Below are positions 11,668-25,759 of a stretch of 64,000 bases of DNA, in pieces; positions within the stretch are counted from its first letter, which is position 1; each line of letters opens with the position of its first letter. The DNA is from Styela clava. Lineage: Eukaryota > Chordata > Ascidiacea > Stolidobranchia > Styelidae. The stretch is taken from positions 1,984,001 through 2,048,000 of the forward strand of contig NC_135264.1 in NCBI RefSeq assembly GCF_964204865.1, given 5' to 3'. Both the position numbers and the translations under genes were made by a program. The notes under the pieces are model-generated. The model ran no database searches. It was not told where the DNA came from and was given only the letters and a program-made list of their open reading frames with translations.

Positions 11668-14600
11668 CAGTGGCGGCGCGTGGTCATTTTGACAACCGGG
11701 GCAAGCTACTGCGGGACCAAGTCACCCCCATCTACGGGGACAGGATGAGCGCTGTAAGTTCTCCCATCATTTTATGAGTATAAAAACCATTCCATCAGTA
11801 ACAACCAATCGGCAAAAGCGACAATTTTTAACGATAAGAAAGTGTCTTTAAAACCGGTCCAAGTCAAGGGATAATAAATATAGACATAGTTTATTTTGAA
11901 ACCTCTTTCAAAAGGAAAGGCAATATTTACCCAGATAAATACAATGACATATTAACAGAAACTTCGGGAAAGCAGGCAAAACCTAAAATAAGGTTTAAAA
12001 CGTTACTATGAAGAAAGGAAAGGTAATGCAAAGATAAGGACATGCGTCGCTCACTCATAGATATATATGCTGCTAGACTTCTACTGCTTGAACATATATG
12101 CAGCACGCCGCGGCTTCTTGGAAGCAAAATGCTCAATAACGCACTGATTAAAGTCATGCATCCCAGAAATAACGTCTCTGTGAATGGATAAAACAGCCAA
12201 GGAATTTAATCTATCTTGCTTCATTGTGTTTCTGAGATACGTTTTAATACGCTTCAGCGTGCTGAATGTTCGCTCTGCGTCGGCGGAAGAAATAGGCGTC
12301 GTCAAAATGATGTCCAGAAATTTTGCAGACGCCGCAAAGGTAGTTACTAGAGTGTTATCTATGAGGAACCCATAGAGCGCGCAAGGTGATGTGATGTTCA
12401 AAAAAGTTTGATTGGTGTATATACATCGCAATTCATTTTCCAATTTACCCACGTTCATCATGGGGTAAAATTTGGAGACAGTAGCCAACAAATGGATGGG
12501 AAATTGACGTGCAAATTTTGAAAAATTTTTGGGGTTCATCAAAGAGAACGCGGCAAGGTGTTCAGTGCGCAGACGATCGCCTATTTGATTCACCAGAACG
12601 TCACAGCATTCCTTTGCAGACAAAATCAAACGCTGCGTTGTTTGCCCGCGGCGTAAAGAAGCACTCCATGTGTCGTCGTATTTTATTGTTTCCCGGATAC
12701 GAGATACAGCATCGCAGAAGTCTGAAATACACGACTGCACAGACGCTCCATCCATTAGCCTTGACTGCAATGCGCCGTATAATACATCCACGTGATAGAA
12801 TATTGTGGAGAAAAAAGCGAGAAAAAATGAAAACTCACCATCTTCTAGCAGACGCTTTAGACCTGCCGCCTCCCTCACAGAGCGTTCGTCCCAAACCGGA
12901 GAGCTCTGAATGCCATTGAAACACTCAATGAGATCAGACCTAATTTCGGACACGCCCTAAACCACGCGTGATTGGAAGTTCCAACGTGTTGGTGCACAAG
13001 CTGGGAGACGGCGGCTACATATCTGGCGAAGGAGGTCAGAGCGCTTCGGCGAAACGGAAAAAAATGAAGAAAACTCCGAAACATTTGCAAAAAATATACG
13101 GACGAGAGGGGTATCAAGACACATATTTTTAATAACGAGGTTAAATTGGTGTGCATAACAATGTAAAAAATGCGCATGAGGAAAATCTTCTTTTATATAA
13201 ACTTGAACATCATGTTTCGACCCACTCATGACTGCCGCGCCGTCATAAGTTTAACTATCAATTTTGACTTCGCGTTGTAAGGCTGTAACACTTCTTTCAG
13301 TACAGCCGATATCCCGCAAGCCGTGCGATCAACGATTGGTACAAAGCTGTGAAATCTCTCGGTAGGTTTACCATCTTTCACAAACCGAAAAATCACAGCC
13401 AGTTGGGAAACGCACGTGATGTCAGTTGTCTCGTCAGACTGAATCGAAAGGAACTGGCAATTCTCAATTCCCAGAGCCAAATGTTGTAAATAAATTTTAT
13501 ACATTGAGTCGAGCAAATCATTTTGGATATCCTTAGATGTCCCTTTCGAAACAGTTGCGGCATCAAGATGATCTCTCAATACTGTATCTAGGGATGCGGT
13601 GTATTCCACCAAAAATACCCCTCTATTAGAAGAGCCAGCCCGTTCATCGTGCCCACGGAGGGTCAGCTCGTGACAACCAATGAACTTCAAAACATCTATC
13701 AATCGACCGAGAACATGGCGGTTTTTCTCGACGTTTTGTTTGTGCCGACGAATAGAAACCGCGCGTCCTTCATCCAACTGTGCTGCAATATTAACATTTC
13801 CGAATGTTCGGTATTTTACTGCATTGTCCAGATGCTCCATAGAAGATTGATGATCCCTGGCATGCTCGGAAAGATGTTTAAGATCTCTAAAACCAAATTT
13901 ACATCAACGTGAGTCACGGGCGGTAGCAAAAAGTAGGCAATAAAAACAAAAAAATGCATTTTTGTCCTCGCTGTAACACAACCATTCGTGTTTTTTATAC
14001 CAAGTTTCTGCGCAGAATGTACGCCGACGCTTTCCTCCGTCATGGGATTGTTCCAGTGAACAATTTTTTGGTTGATAAGGCCCAAGACGTTGTACCTCTA
14101 ATTTTTGTTCCAGCGGCAGCTGCGAAAACGGAGTGCGAAGTAGTGCATCAACCTTATTCATTATGAGGTCTAAGGCTAAGAAATGCGAAGCCGGAAAGAA
14201 GTGAGGAGCTCAAAAGGAATGTGGAAAATCGAAAGCAAATGGACTAAAGGTCTCTAACTGATTCAAATAGCGAAACAAGCGACAAAAACGAAGGCGAGGA
14301 AACTATCAACTCTTCAAGCAACCAACGAACGAGAAGGAATGCGTGAATATGTCAACAAGTTGTTGTAAGAAACGTCGGCATTGTGTCGTCATAATTTCGG
14401 GGCTAGCCCCGATCGGCCCCGATGATTTAGTAGAAGAAACAGAAAACAAACCAGACAAACGCGGCGAGTGGAAGATAAAAGAAAGAATACGATATACAAT
14501 GAGCAACCGGGGCAAAATCGGCGTCGCCCCGTCGACGTTCGGCGAAGGCTTTACGAGCGAAAAATGAACCATGTCGGGAGAATATGGCTAGTGTAGACAG

Positions 14601-14701
14601 TCTGTGCAACCGATATTGAGGTATTTTTCGAATATTTTTTATTATACCGAAAAAACAACCGGGGCATTGCCCCGGTTGGCCCTATTGACGCGCCGCCACT
14701 G
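11668..14701 (-). mobile_element. hAT-family DNA transposon, nearly full length
   Basis: The terminal inverted repeats are CAGTGGCGGCGCGT at 11668 and ACGCGCCGCCACTG ending at 14701. The flanking octamers cctatttc and tctatttc agree at 7 of 8 bases, matching the 8-bp target duplication typical of hAT elements. The 3034-bp element carries one transposase gene on the minus strand. GC-rich subterminal blocks with GGGGC-type repeats lie at 14400-14420, 14510-14540 and 14658-14680 and may be transposase binding sites (inference). Confidence 0.9.
12081..14161 (-). pseudogene. hAT transposase, broken (ZMYM1/TTF-zinc-finger type)
   Basis: Reading 14161 downward, an N-terminal TTF-type zinc finger is visible (WYKKHEWLCYSEDKNAFFCF, then CLLF). 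It is followed by a central catalytic region with IQSDETTDITCVSQLAVIFR and an HCYAHQFNLV block. The C-terminal dimerisation segment contains SSADAERTFSTLKRIKTYLR. The frame has an in-frame TGA near 13904, an apparent 1-nt deletion near 13243 and an in-frame TAG at 12957-12959. Family hAT transposases have these domains in the same order. The small number of lesions points to recent inactivation. It could be an individual dead copy of a family still active elsewhere in the genome. Confidence 0.88.
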
Positions 14702-17700
14702 TCTATTTCTCAAAGTTTCTCAGCATATATGCCTTTACATCTATCCAAGAATACAGTCAAGCAATTTAATATATTGGATAAATATATTAACGTCTACGTC
14801 TACGCTCAATTTACAGCTGTACACCAGCCTTTGTTATAGAAATACAGACTGATGTTAGGCTGTTTGGCACAAGCTCCACTAAAAGGTATGCTATAATAGG
14901 CGTACAGTCACCTCATTTCTTCGAATCCGATGCGTCGCAACGAGATAAATAAAACACAATCATATCTTCAATATAAAAGAATTATAAAACATTTGTTTAA
15001 GATATGCATGATTCATGGAGAAATTAGTAAGCGGAAGTTAGGTGTTTACGTTAATAACATCCTTTTGGTAAACATTTAATTCAACTCAATTCACATAGGA
15101 ACCGCCGACTTCAGCAGCTGTGTTTAAAAAGCCATGTTAGTCAGATGTTTGCGGATATTATGAAATTTTCCAAAATGAGCAAGCATACTTTATTCAACAA
15201 AGAAAGAACGCGTCGATGAAAAAATTTAACTTTGACATTGCTGTTTCAAATATATATATTTTTTTTTTGATGAATCTCAGATTCTCTATAAACTAATAGA
15301 AAATTACACCACTATATTATTCATGACGGAAGTTGCTAGAAGACTATTACTTATATTATATTCAAAATTCCACCGAGCCCAATGGGATTCGCTATGGCGG
15401 CTACGTTATTTCAATTTAGAACACTTTTTATGACATACACGCTAATACATATGATATATATTTGAGCATTGCTTTCTCGGTTCTATAACTTTGTTTAATC
15501 ACAAGGTGTCAAAAGGGTAGTATTGATTGAAATTTTAACAGTCACTCAAAAACAATTTTCCCTCAGACAGACTCACTCAGCACGATGTTTTGTTGTGTTT
15601 CTGATATTTAGGTATAAATGAAATAACTTATTAGTCATTTTGTCCTCCGAGGAGACCAAATAAGTTGCAATATTCAAAAACTAATACCACAGATGCTGCG
15701 ATAGAAAATAAAATTAGCTATCAATGCTTTTAAAAGACGATTCGTTAATATTTTGATAGTTTTCTAACGTCAACCCGCGAAAACACCCTTCAAATAAGCA
15801 TCATACATTTTGCCTATTGAAAAGTTAGTTATAAGGGGAATTATCGAAAGTTGATTTTCCAAACTCCGATAACAAAAATCTTCAGCTTGACAGTTCCAAT
15901 ATGTTACTTCTAATTATAGCGTAACATTTTGAATTCATCACTTCATTTATAAACATAAATCGATGCTCAAATTACGCAAAGGTTCAATTACTATCATATA
16001 GCTAATTCAATGAGATAATCATAACTGTCACTAGCAGGCGCGACGTAGACGATCACGCATGATAGAATAAAAACAATATTTCCATAAACTGAAATGAAAC
16101 AGCAAAATTCTGAATGATATAGCGGATCTCAAAGGGAATTTGGAATAATAAATAAACTAGGCAATAGCTTTTTCGGAGCTACTTCCATCTTTAATTACTA
16201 TAAAGTTGAAAATCTATTTGTCGATAAAGTTACTGAAAAAAGCAATTTTTCACAGCAGGAAAAACGCTACAACAACAAAGGTTTAGCAAAACGAACAAAA
16301 CTTGGTGTCTTGCAACTGTTTATTACTGAAATTCGTGAAAACTATGAGCTTCATGCAATTTAATAATAAGAGTGTACACGAATACAAAGATAAAGAAATC
16401 TGCAACTCGGGTTGTGTTTCTTGATTTGTGTCGTTTTGCCAAATATCCCGAAGGCTGGCGGAGTACTGTGAGAATTTGTATGTTCCAGTATTCATTTGCC
16501 AGTGTAACCGCTTGGTTATGACAAAGTTATATTTCTTTATGAAGTGATTTACCTTCCTTCGTTTATTTTAAAATGATGTTTGAAAAGTATGATATTGATT
16601 ACGCCACGGCGTTTCGGCCAACAAGCAATTGCACTTTTAGGGTTCCGATCCGGCGCAGAAGCGTTTCGTAAGTGTCTAAAATCTTGACATATTGACGTAA
16701 CGCTATATTCGTCTCAAAGTCCTCATATTTCGAAATTTCCTAATTTTTATCAGAAAATTTTTGCTAATTTTTGCTTGATTGTGTGTTCAAAAAATTCAAA
16801 CGGTATGTTATTCATGTACTTTCCTAAAGCAAAAGTCGGCTGAGAAGTCAATATTGGCTTCTAAAATATTAAAAAAAGAAATCGACGGGAGGGAGGAGAC
16901 AGGTATTGACCGATAGTGCTATTTGTAGGAAATTCTGTTATCAAATTTCTGTTATCAAATCAATTCTTGTTTTTTTAATTTTGTATAGCTATAGCATTGA
17001 TTCTAAAGTAAGTCCAATTTAATTTTATTACTCGGTAGCCACATTTATTTGATACATACCAATTATGTTTTGTTCTTACAGATACCACGTACCAAGTAGA
17101 AACAAAAGAAAAAAAGGTCTCATCCCGGAGAAAATGATCGGGGTAAAATACTAAACAGGAAAAAAGCCACATTTTTGGATAGCAATAATAGAACTTTTTT
17201 AATAGAAAATCTTCTGTCATTTATAGCAAAACGTTTATGGCACAGGGATTTTGTAATGAATGAGACTCTGACGACTGATACACATTACGAATGAATATAC
17301 ATCATGATTTTATCAATCGGGGAAATGATTTCATTACAAATATAGCTTTAGTTGGTATTTGAATACAAGTCATTACTTTCTATTACATTCGTTTCAATAT
17401 TTTGTTGCCGGTCCGCGAAGTTTTTCCATTTGCTTTTACTGGTTCGAGGCGTAGAAAGATAACCCTAGTCTAAATCATGCAATGCGAGGATATCGTTAAA
17501 ACAACTTCATGTTACCATCTGTTCAAAGCGAGAGTGTGAGCTCCTTCAAAAATTGAAACATATTATCTCTGTAGTGGAAGTTAATTTTTTTTTATTGCTT
17601 ATCGGAGTGCTTTCGTATAAGTTTAAATTATCTTGCTTTTTTATCTACATTTTAAAAATCACAGTGATCACTTTGAATGAGCAATATGCACATCAAATTA

Positions 17701-18032
17701 TTTTTACTCGAGTCTAATCGACTGAGGGATCTTATCGGTTATATTTAAAACTTCCGAAACGACCGTGTAGATATATATATACGAGTTCATTCTTATCCGA
17801 ACAAGCAAGAGGTAATAACTGCAAGAGGTAGAAAAATGCATATTTGTATTGTGAGGACCTCATGGTCGTTGGCAAATATTTGATTTTGATTCTAATTTAG
17901 AACTTCGTACTATTGGCTGAAATTTTTTACAAGTTCTACTCTCATTCAGCATTGCGATGTTTGATAGCTAGCTAGCCAGGCATTTAAAAATAATCAGGTG
18001 AACGATAGCGTTTATCAAAAGTTATTTCCAAG
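14702..18032. other. Gene-free stretch, 3.3 kb
   Basis: AT-rich sequence with no exon showing a family motif and no terminal-repeat element that I could delimit. Small open frames (for example near 16283-16495 and 16975-17220 on the minus strand) have no signal peptide, motif or splice support and are probably chance. The last 300 bp is the presumed promoter side of the first esterase gene; a (TA) run lies at about 17772-17781. Confidence 0.45.
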
Positions 18033-21000
18033 ATGGGAAGAAAGTTAGCGACAGGGTTTGTTTTTGCATTGTGCATTTCTTATTTTCTGTACATACCATA
18101 TCCGGATGCATGTGATTTTCCGATATTGGTAAAGGTGTTTTTTAGCGCGCTCAAACTACTTGATTTCGCGGTAAGTACATTTTTGTTCTCAATCCACTGC
18201 CAAATTCTAGACGGCGTATACTTCGAACACGTGTTTCCCAATGAGCGTTTGTTTCGTGATTTAATTAGTACTGCTAACCAAATTTCATGTGTCTGTGTGG
18301 CAAGATTATTCGTTAAATAATCGCCAAAGGGTTATATCTACCGATAGATACATTACATTAGTACATTAGTAATACATTTTATTTTTATTTTCAACAACTG
18401 TTCATTAATAAGTAACGTGTTTTTGCCAGTGCATTGAAAGAAATAAGAAATAAAAATTAATTGTTCCAGGGCGGCGTATCGGTATGGCTCGGTGGAAGAT
18501 ATTCAACTCCTTACAAACTAACAGATTACAATCTGGCAAAATCAAGCGATGTGATGACAACGATAGCTGTGTTCGATGGTGTTGAAGTTGCGATTTATCA
18601 TCCTAAAGGTCGGTTTGGATTGAAATAACATATTTCGAGGCCATAGTGAAATACAGCGGTGATATTGCATCTATTTTACAGAGGCTATATATTCTGATTA
18701 TGAAACAAGTTTTAGTCGGAAACGTTTTTGTTAAATATCGTATGTCTTTTCGCACAAGGTCAAGTTTTATTGCCGGCATCGGTGTCTCCAGTATACAAAA
18801 CTATATCGGTCACAAAACAATGTAAAAACTGACAACGATGTTAACTATGAAGCAATCTATGTATGCTCTGTCAACAATGCAACAACTAATGAGACTTATT
18901 ACCTACCTAAAATAGCTTACGATGCCAACATATAGAAGCTGACACAGCTTGATTTTGTGCTTCAAGCATTGCATCATTTGTTATTTGCAGGCGTTTCTTC
19001 CATAAATAAATGTTGTGTGCTAGTGATTTTCGCAACTCTGCTATCAAAAATGTCTACACCAGGCATGTCCAACCTTTTTAGTGTCGCGGGCCACTTTCAA
19101 ATGAGGAAACTCATCGCGGGCCGCAAACGTTTTTACCAAACTTAAATACCATCCAAATTCCAATTTACGTTAGAATTTGAGCGTCGCTAAATCAAACGCC
19201 TGGATTGCACAACACTTATACGCAATACTTATGAAAACAACATGCACACAAAGACTACGAACCATGAACTACTCAATTTTTATGCAAAATGCATAACTTT
19301 CAAGCAATAATATACATTGGCATAAAAATTAAAAAAGTCGGCAATTTCTTTTTCAACTAGTGCGAAACTTGCCTTTGAATGTCATTGCTCAAGTGTTTAA
19401 TTAATATCAACTGGTATAGTTTTGATACCGCACAACGTAACTGGCTTGTCAAATTGTCGTTCGCCAGCTTATTCCTATGCTTCGACTTCATAATTTTTAA
19501 TTTCGAAAAGAAAGATTCGCACAAATATGTTGTGCCTATTGCCGGGGAAACTCATCTTCATCGATATAGTGACTGTATAATTTAAGTTTTCTATTTCTTA
19601 GAAACAAGCGTGTAAGTTGCGTACTTAACTGGACATCGATCAATTCAAGTTACATATATTCTGGGGCCTCTTCTACCCGAATGTCAAATGGACACATGAA
19701 AATTTCAAAGAGACTTTCGAATTTTAATAAAAATGAAAAATGAACTGCTTACTTCAATCCAAATTGAGTTTTATACAGTTCAAGCTTTGTGATAAACGCC
19801 TGTATATCTTCATAACAGTCTGTAATCCACTGTGTAGAAAACTCTGTCTTCACAATGTGTAGAAAATTCATTGTATCGCCACAGATGTTGCACGCTTGAG
19901 TGGTCCTCTGTAAAATCATATTCTGTAGCGCTTAACGAGTCTAACGATGCTTTTCTTATTTCGGATCCCCGTTAAATTAAAGCCTGAAATCTGTTAAGAT
20001 TTGATATCATACCAGGAAAATTAACATAAATTTCAAGTGTGCCGCACAAATCCTCCGTGTGGGCCGCATGCGGCCCGCGGGTTGGGCATCCCTGGTCTAC
20101 AATACACCATTACGTAAAATTTGACGAAACTGACTACATTATTTTGGGGGCGTGGCTATTGTGTTAAAATTCGACAAATCAGCTAAACGCATAAATGTCT
20201 TTTTGGTCGTGGTCACAAGATTTGTCTCTTAGTCAGAAATATTGACCGACAACATAGTTTGCTATTTCATGTCAACGTAAAGCAGTCTTTGCCCTCTAGA
20301 TATCTCATTTTTTTTGTGTAGCAATGGTTTTGTCCACACAAGTGGAAAATTTAACACGAAAAGAAAATGTTTCGTCGCCATTGAATCCTATATGGGTTCA
20401 GCCGTGGAATTAAATTCTGTTATAGAGTACTACAACGCATAAGTATTTAAATTGTTTTGCAGAGTTTGCTGAAAACCGACCAGGATCAGCGATGATATAT
20501 TTTCACGGTGGAGGTTTCACTATAGGATCAATAGGTAATTTGAATTTATACCCCAAGATATTTAAATAATTTGATTACTTTCTCAAGTCTTTACGAGATT
20601 TAAGTTCACAGTATTATCTGCTAACAATCAAAGTTTCTTGTTAGAAGATTCTTTACAATACTTCGATTTCCTCCTACATTTTCTTGACGAAATTTAATCT
20701 CGAGTGAACAAACTTTCATAAAAAATCGAGTATTCTTTTCCATTTTTCTTTCAGCGTCCTATGCATCTTTAACAATGAAAATCGCTGAAAAAACGGGAAT
20801 GCTTGTAATAGTACCAGAGTAAATATCATTCCTATATAATTTTTTATTCGTTCAATTTTTAAAATGTGGTCGCTATGATTGGTCGTTCACATTATCTCAC
20901 AATCAAAATATCATAAAATTGATTTGTTGTGAAATATAACTTATCTAAATTTCCTACTTAAATTCTTGTGAAAACGCTTACCATCTTCCTGATAGATAAT

Positions 21001-24000
21001 TCATATACCGTAAGCTAACTAATATTTCAGTTCACACAGAATGCGCAATAATTTCACCAAGAATCGAGTATGCAAATCACGTATTTAAATTGTACATTTG
21101 ATTTTTTAACTAATGTCTGCCTATAAGATAGATTCATTTACTTAATGCGCGTTCTTGAATTTGGTGAATTTCACTCTATAGCAAGTAATAATCGTGAATC
21201 GTAAAATCCTGTGAATTTGTTTTTCAGGTACAGACTCGCCCCTGACCACCCATTTCCCGCAGGATTTGATGATTGTCTGCGCGTCACAAAATATTTTATT
21301 GAAAGAGCCCGAGAATTTGACGTGGATCCGAATAAAATTGTATTATCAGGAGATAGCGCAGGTCATTTTTTCTAAGTGCAACCTAACCTACTAATACAAA
21401 TCTTTTTTTGTTTTTTTTAGTATAACTTCAAAATGCATATGACCATACATTGCTAATACATATTACAAATAAGTATTATTGAAAGATACGCTATGCATTT
21501 CCCTTATAATAGGGTTGGATTATTCGGATAACGGATAACACGATAAGCGGTTAACCGAGGGGTATTTTGCTATCTGATATTATTGTGCCGGTTGCCGGAA
21601 TGAGCATGAATAATGCATTTGCTCATTAGTGGTTTTAATATTTTTTGTTAAGTGGCGGCTGACATCCCCAGAGCACATAATAAAAACTTTTATCCACCCT
21701 TTTTGCTCATATTTTAGCCTTCCGTAAATTGCTGGAGTGAACTTCACGATCACATCACCAAAAACCCAGGCTTGTCCATGAGACATATTTTTCTGTCCCA
21801 TTCCCATCCCATCGAATAGCAATTATGCCTGTCCCACTCCATGGGATTCCCATTGGAATATAATCCAATAAAAATTGTTAAATTTAGCTTTAGCGTTTAC
21901 TAAATAGGACTACATGTACGAAGAGACCTGCAGGACAACAAAATTTACGGACTTTGTTAACTTTATATTTATAACTATTATACATGTGTTCACAAAGTAT
22001 ATTGTTAATGCTGAATATATTTTGCTCTTTATAACTTATAAGAGAACTATGCTCAAATATATGGACACGAAGTCCATAACGAAATGTTTGACCATCATTT
22101 GCCGGAAAATCATACGTTTTTCGTGTCCCACAGGAAATACAAATGTGTGCTGTCCCATCCCATGGGATTCCCATTCCCATGGACAAGCCTGCAAAATACG
22201 CATTCGCTTTATAAGGTTGGGTTGGAAATATAAGCATGTAAATGAATTCACGAACGAAGTTTTGAAGGGGTAGGTGGGAAGATGAGGCAGTCTGAAGGAT
22301 GACGGTTTTGGTGATGACTATTTTCGCTGTCGCTGTTATTGCCATTGGGTATATTGTCGGGAAAATGGGACGTGTTTTGGTTCGGGATTGGACACAACAC
22401 CAATACCGCACGATCTACCCCACTTAGGCTATGTATCACAAGGCTTTGTCGGTGTTGGATGGCCTCTTTTCTATCCTACATTTAGAATTTGTTGGAGATC
22501 TGCCGCGGCCGGGTGGTACATTTTGATTTTGATCTGGTGCATTGGGCTTTTACGGACATATAACTTAGGCCTACACTGGGGGAAGTGCGATCCACGGATT
22601 GCTGATATTGTTTATGTCCATAATTTCATGGCTTTCCCGGGTAGTTTGTTTGCCAGTGCCCACTGATCAGCATTTGTTTACTGATTTTTTTTTTGTCAGT
22701 ATCGTTCGGCTTACATAAGCCTTACCGTCAGCTTACGTCGGCTCTTACTACTGAACAAAAATTTGCACCTATGTAGGTTGTCATCATTGTGTATATTTTT
22801 CAGGTGGAAATATGGCAGCTGGAATAAGTGTTGAACTTGCTAAACAACTCGACACCAATCAGAAGCATCCAGTTTGTATGATGAACTTAATTTATCCATC
22901 ATTGCAGAAGGCGAACTTCCAGTTACCGAGTTTCCTGCAGAATCGAAATCCTCCAACACTACCGCCAGAATTAGTTGGGCGTTTTAGTTTAACTTATCTC
23001 GGGTGTGTTCGAAATCACCCTAAAACAATATTCATGTGCTATATATGTATATATATAACATAGAATTCAATTTTATACATTAGATTGAGAAAAATATAGT
23101 TGCGCAAAAATTTTATTGAAAATCGATCGATCAATTAATCTAATTACAATCTATTCGTTCCATAAAAAATAAGTTATCGATCTGGATCGAAAATTTAGGA
23201 TGCAACTCTGTGAGAAATGACAGTTGATAAAGCTGTGTATTGCATCCTGATTTTGCATTATGAAATTTCAAAACTCGGCGAATTTCAGCTTAAAGTTGAG
23301 ACTTTTTTGACCAAACTCTCAGATTATTGATCCGTTTGTATGAGTGAATTTTAAATTCCACAACGATTGATACCCTTGACTCCAACTTTACAAATGATCA
23401 ATATTGCGTGAAACTTTCTATACAGATTTGAAAATGAGACCAGCTTTATTCCGTTGATTCTTAAGAATGCTCACATGATAGGATTCGATGATAAAGGCGG
23501 AGTTCTGCAAGGAATGAGCGAAAAATGGATTCCTCAAAAGTAAGTGTGGTATATATTAATATAATACATATAATTCATTTTCTTCAAGTTAAGAGCGGGC
23601 TACCGATTCAACTTTAATCAATATACTTTCTTGTTGTACAGAATGTAAACAACAGCTGAGCTATGGTTACAAATTAAATTTTCATATTTGTTGTTAAAAT
23701 GATGTAGACTACATGTTAACTTCGGGACTAGTTGCTGTTGGAACATTCGGATTGTTAGCAAATTCATCGTTTATTTAACTATAGTTTGATTGCCGCCAAC
23801 ATTAACCCATATTTAAACTTAACCTCTTTATTTTGGTTTAACAAATATTCCAGCAGCTTATCAGAAGTAAAACCACAAACGTTGTCGCATTCGCGTATTT
23901 ACTGCAGCGTTGCGGGCAAAAGTTTCTTCCCCGTCGAACAATACCTTGTAAAGAAAGCCCGAGTGATGATAAATTCCGAAAAAATTCAGCAACGCATAAT

Positions 24001-24844
24001 TTAATAACAGATATAAAGAAAGAACTTATTCAAAACCTGAGATTGCACAACTCACTGACGAAGAAAAAAAGTCGTTTTCAGCTGTGTCTTCAAAGCTACA
24101 GTCCGTAGTGTCTGACACGAGAATGGGGCCACTTGCTGCATCTGACTCATTGTTACGAAAGCTTCCTATAGCCAACGTGATGACGTGTGAATATGACGTA
24201 CTTCGTGACGACGGCGTGAGTTTTTGGACATTTTAAGTTTTTTAATATTGGTAAATGTAACTTACTTATCTAATGTAGTAAAGCCACGGATTGGGTTTCC
24301 CTTTTGATTCATGTCGTATTTGTTTGCTTTTTATTTTTCAATAAGCCTGACCAAAACTCGAATATTTCCCAATATAGCCAGAATCAAATATTCTAGAAGA
24401 ATGAACATTTATACAAATAATTCAAACAACATTACCTTACACTTCAACTAATCAGGCGCAAATCGCAATGGCTGGACAAACCAGTAATGAGTAAATGAAC
24501 AACAGCAGTCGCTCAACTCTCTCGCCTTCCTTGCTTGTGATTCGAAAATCACGTTATAGTTGATTTGCATCAAACTCAATTTTAAATATTTGATGCGTTT
24601 GGTGAGAGCTGGTTTATAATCTTACAATCGGCATAACTTTACCTTTGTAATCGGTTGATACATTCATGTTCAGATAATCTTCTACGAAAGAATGAAAGCA
24701 CTTGGGAAACGAGTGACTCACCAAAATTGGGAATTTGGCGCTCATGGTTTGATAAACATGTACGGTATTGCAGAGTATTACCAACTGGAGCGGGAAATGA
24801 ATTACATGTTTGAATTAATTAGCAAAGTAGTGGAACAGTGTTAA
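18033..24844 (+). CDS. AADAC-like esterase A, nine exons, 411 aa
   Basis: Exons: 18033-18170, 18470-18608, 20463-20534, 20755-20818, 21228-21361, 22804-23002, 23426-23539, 24011-24215, 24674-24844 (1236 nt). It starts MGRK, then a hydrophobic N-terminal anchor ending in YPDACDFP, typical of ER-membrane type II arylacetamide deacetylases. The alpha/beta hydrolase (HSL family) signature is complete: oxyanion-hole HGGG at residues 107-110, nucleophile Ser181 in GDSAGG, Asp349 in CEYDVLRDDG and His379 in GAHG. The family's human members are about 400 aa. It should hydrolyse lipid or drug ester and amide bonds on the ER lumenal side (family knowledge). AADAC and NCEH1 are equally possible orthologues, but the MGR start and PLPD-like motif favour AADAC. 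Two transposons sit in introns 2 and 5. Confidence 0.92.
19060..20094. mobile_element. Non-autonomous hAT element in esterase A intron 2
   Basis: The left end CAGGCATGTCCAACC and right end GGTTGGGCATCCCTG are inverted. The flanking octamers gtctacac and gtctacaa match at 7 of 8. Near each end lies a GCGGGCC motif (CGCGGGCCAC on the left, CGGCCCGCGG on the right), shared with other elements of the window. It is 1035 bp. Interior fragments resemble decayed transposase (about 19379-19585) but are not an intact frame. Confidence 0.8.
21767..22191. mobile_element. MITE with CAGGCTTGTCC ends in esterase A intron 5
   Basis: It starts CAGGCTTGTCCATG and ends CATGGACAAGCCTG. The flanking octamers caaaaacc and caaaatac agree at 6 of 8. 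The interior is rich in CCCATTCCCAT and CATGGGATTCC. A rearranged copy in inverse orientation lies at 48544-48903. It contains GGACACGAAG-type palindromic blocks and no coding sequence. Confidence 0.75.
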
Positions 24845-25759
24845 TTTTTGGCCAAATTCCATCATATAATTCTTACCTTTGTAAAATGTTCATATTTTTA
24901 ACTCAATTCGGATAACCAAATTGTATTCGCCTTTTATTCTCGACCTGTGTATCGTTTCTAATACTGCCTTCGTCTCGCCAATTTCCGGCCAATCTCTTCT
25001 CAGTAATTCTAACCGCATTTTGCTCCAGCTTCATTTAAAAAAAATCTATGTCATGTCATGAATCCACCTTGCACCGAACCTCCCATGACTATAAGAAAGG
25101 TGACTGAGACACATCCAGCGAATTTATTCGTGATAGGCCATGGACATATGTATATATATATATGCATTTTCGTTACCAGTTGGATTTTGCGCTTCAGAGA
25201 TCGCAGATTGTTTGCGCCATGGTTTCCTTTGAAACACTTGCGGCGTTGCTGCTTTAGACAAAATGCATCTATCAAAAACAAACAATCTGAAATGCTTCTG
25301 GCGTCTAATGAGTATTTACTGATGCGTCATTCTGCGATATAGCACAAAAGCCCTTGACACTTCATTGGTCGACCTTTGCTCAGAGATCAGTCTCCTTTAT
25401 TTGTGAGTGAGTGCGAGTGACCTTCCTTTGAACAAATTTCATTACAAGAAACAGCAGCATGAAAAGCAACAAATTGACCTAAAGACGGGATCAGAATCAC
25501 AGATCTGGATTTGCCTGCCATAGACCAGTGATTCCCAAACTTTTTTTAATATCGTTACCCCTAAACCAGAAGTTCAATTCTTCTTGAAAAGAATGGGATA
25601 TTCATGTTGAAAGTCAATCCGAAATTTTCAAATGTAATATACGTATCTGTCTTTGCGAAAGAAACTGAGAAATTTCACTTTCGCGGTCATATAGTTATCA
25701 CTTTTTCTCTTTATGCAAAAATGGCGATAATACAAACACCTCCTAACCATCCCCTAAAC

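Noticed and set aside
12509-12919. 136-codon plus-strand frame
   Set aside because: It is the antisense shadow of the hAT transposase.
21890-22411. 173-codon minus-strand frame
   Set aside because: It overlaps the MITE at 21767-22191 in an esterase intron and has no family motif.
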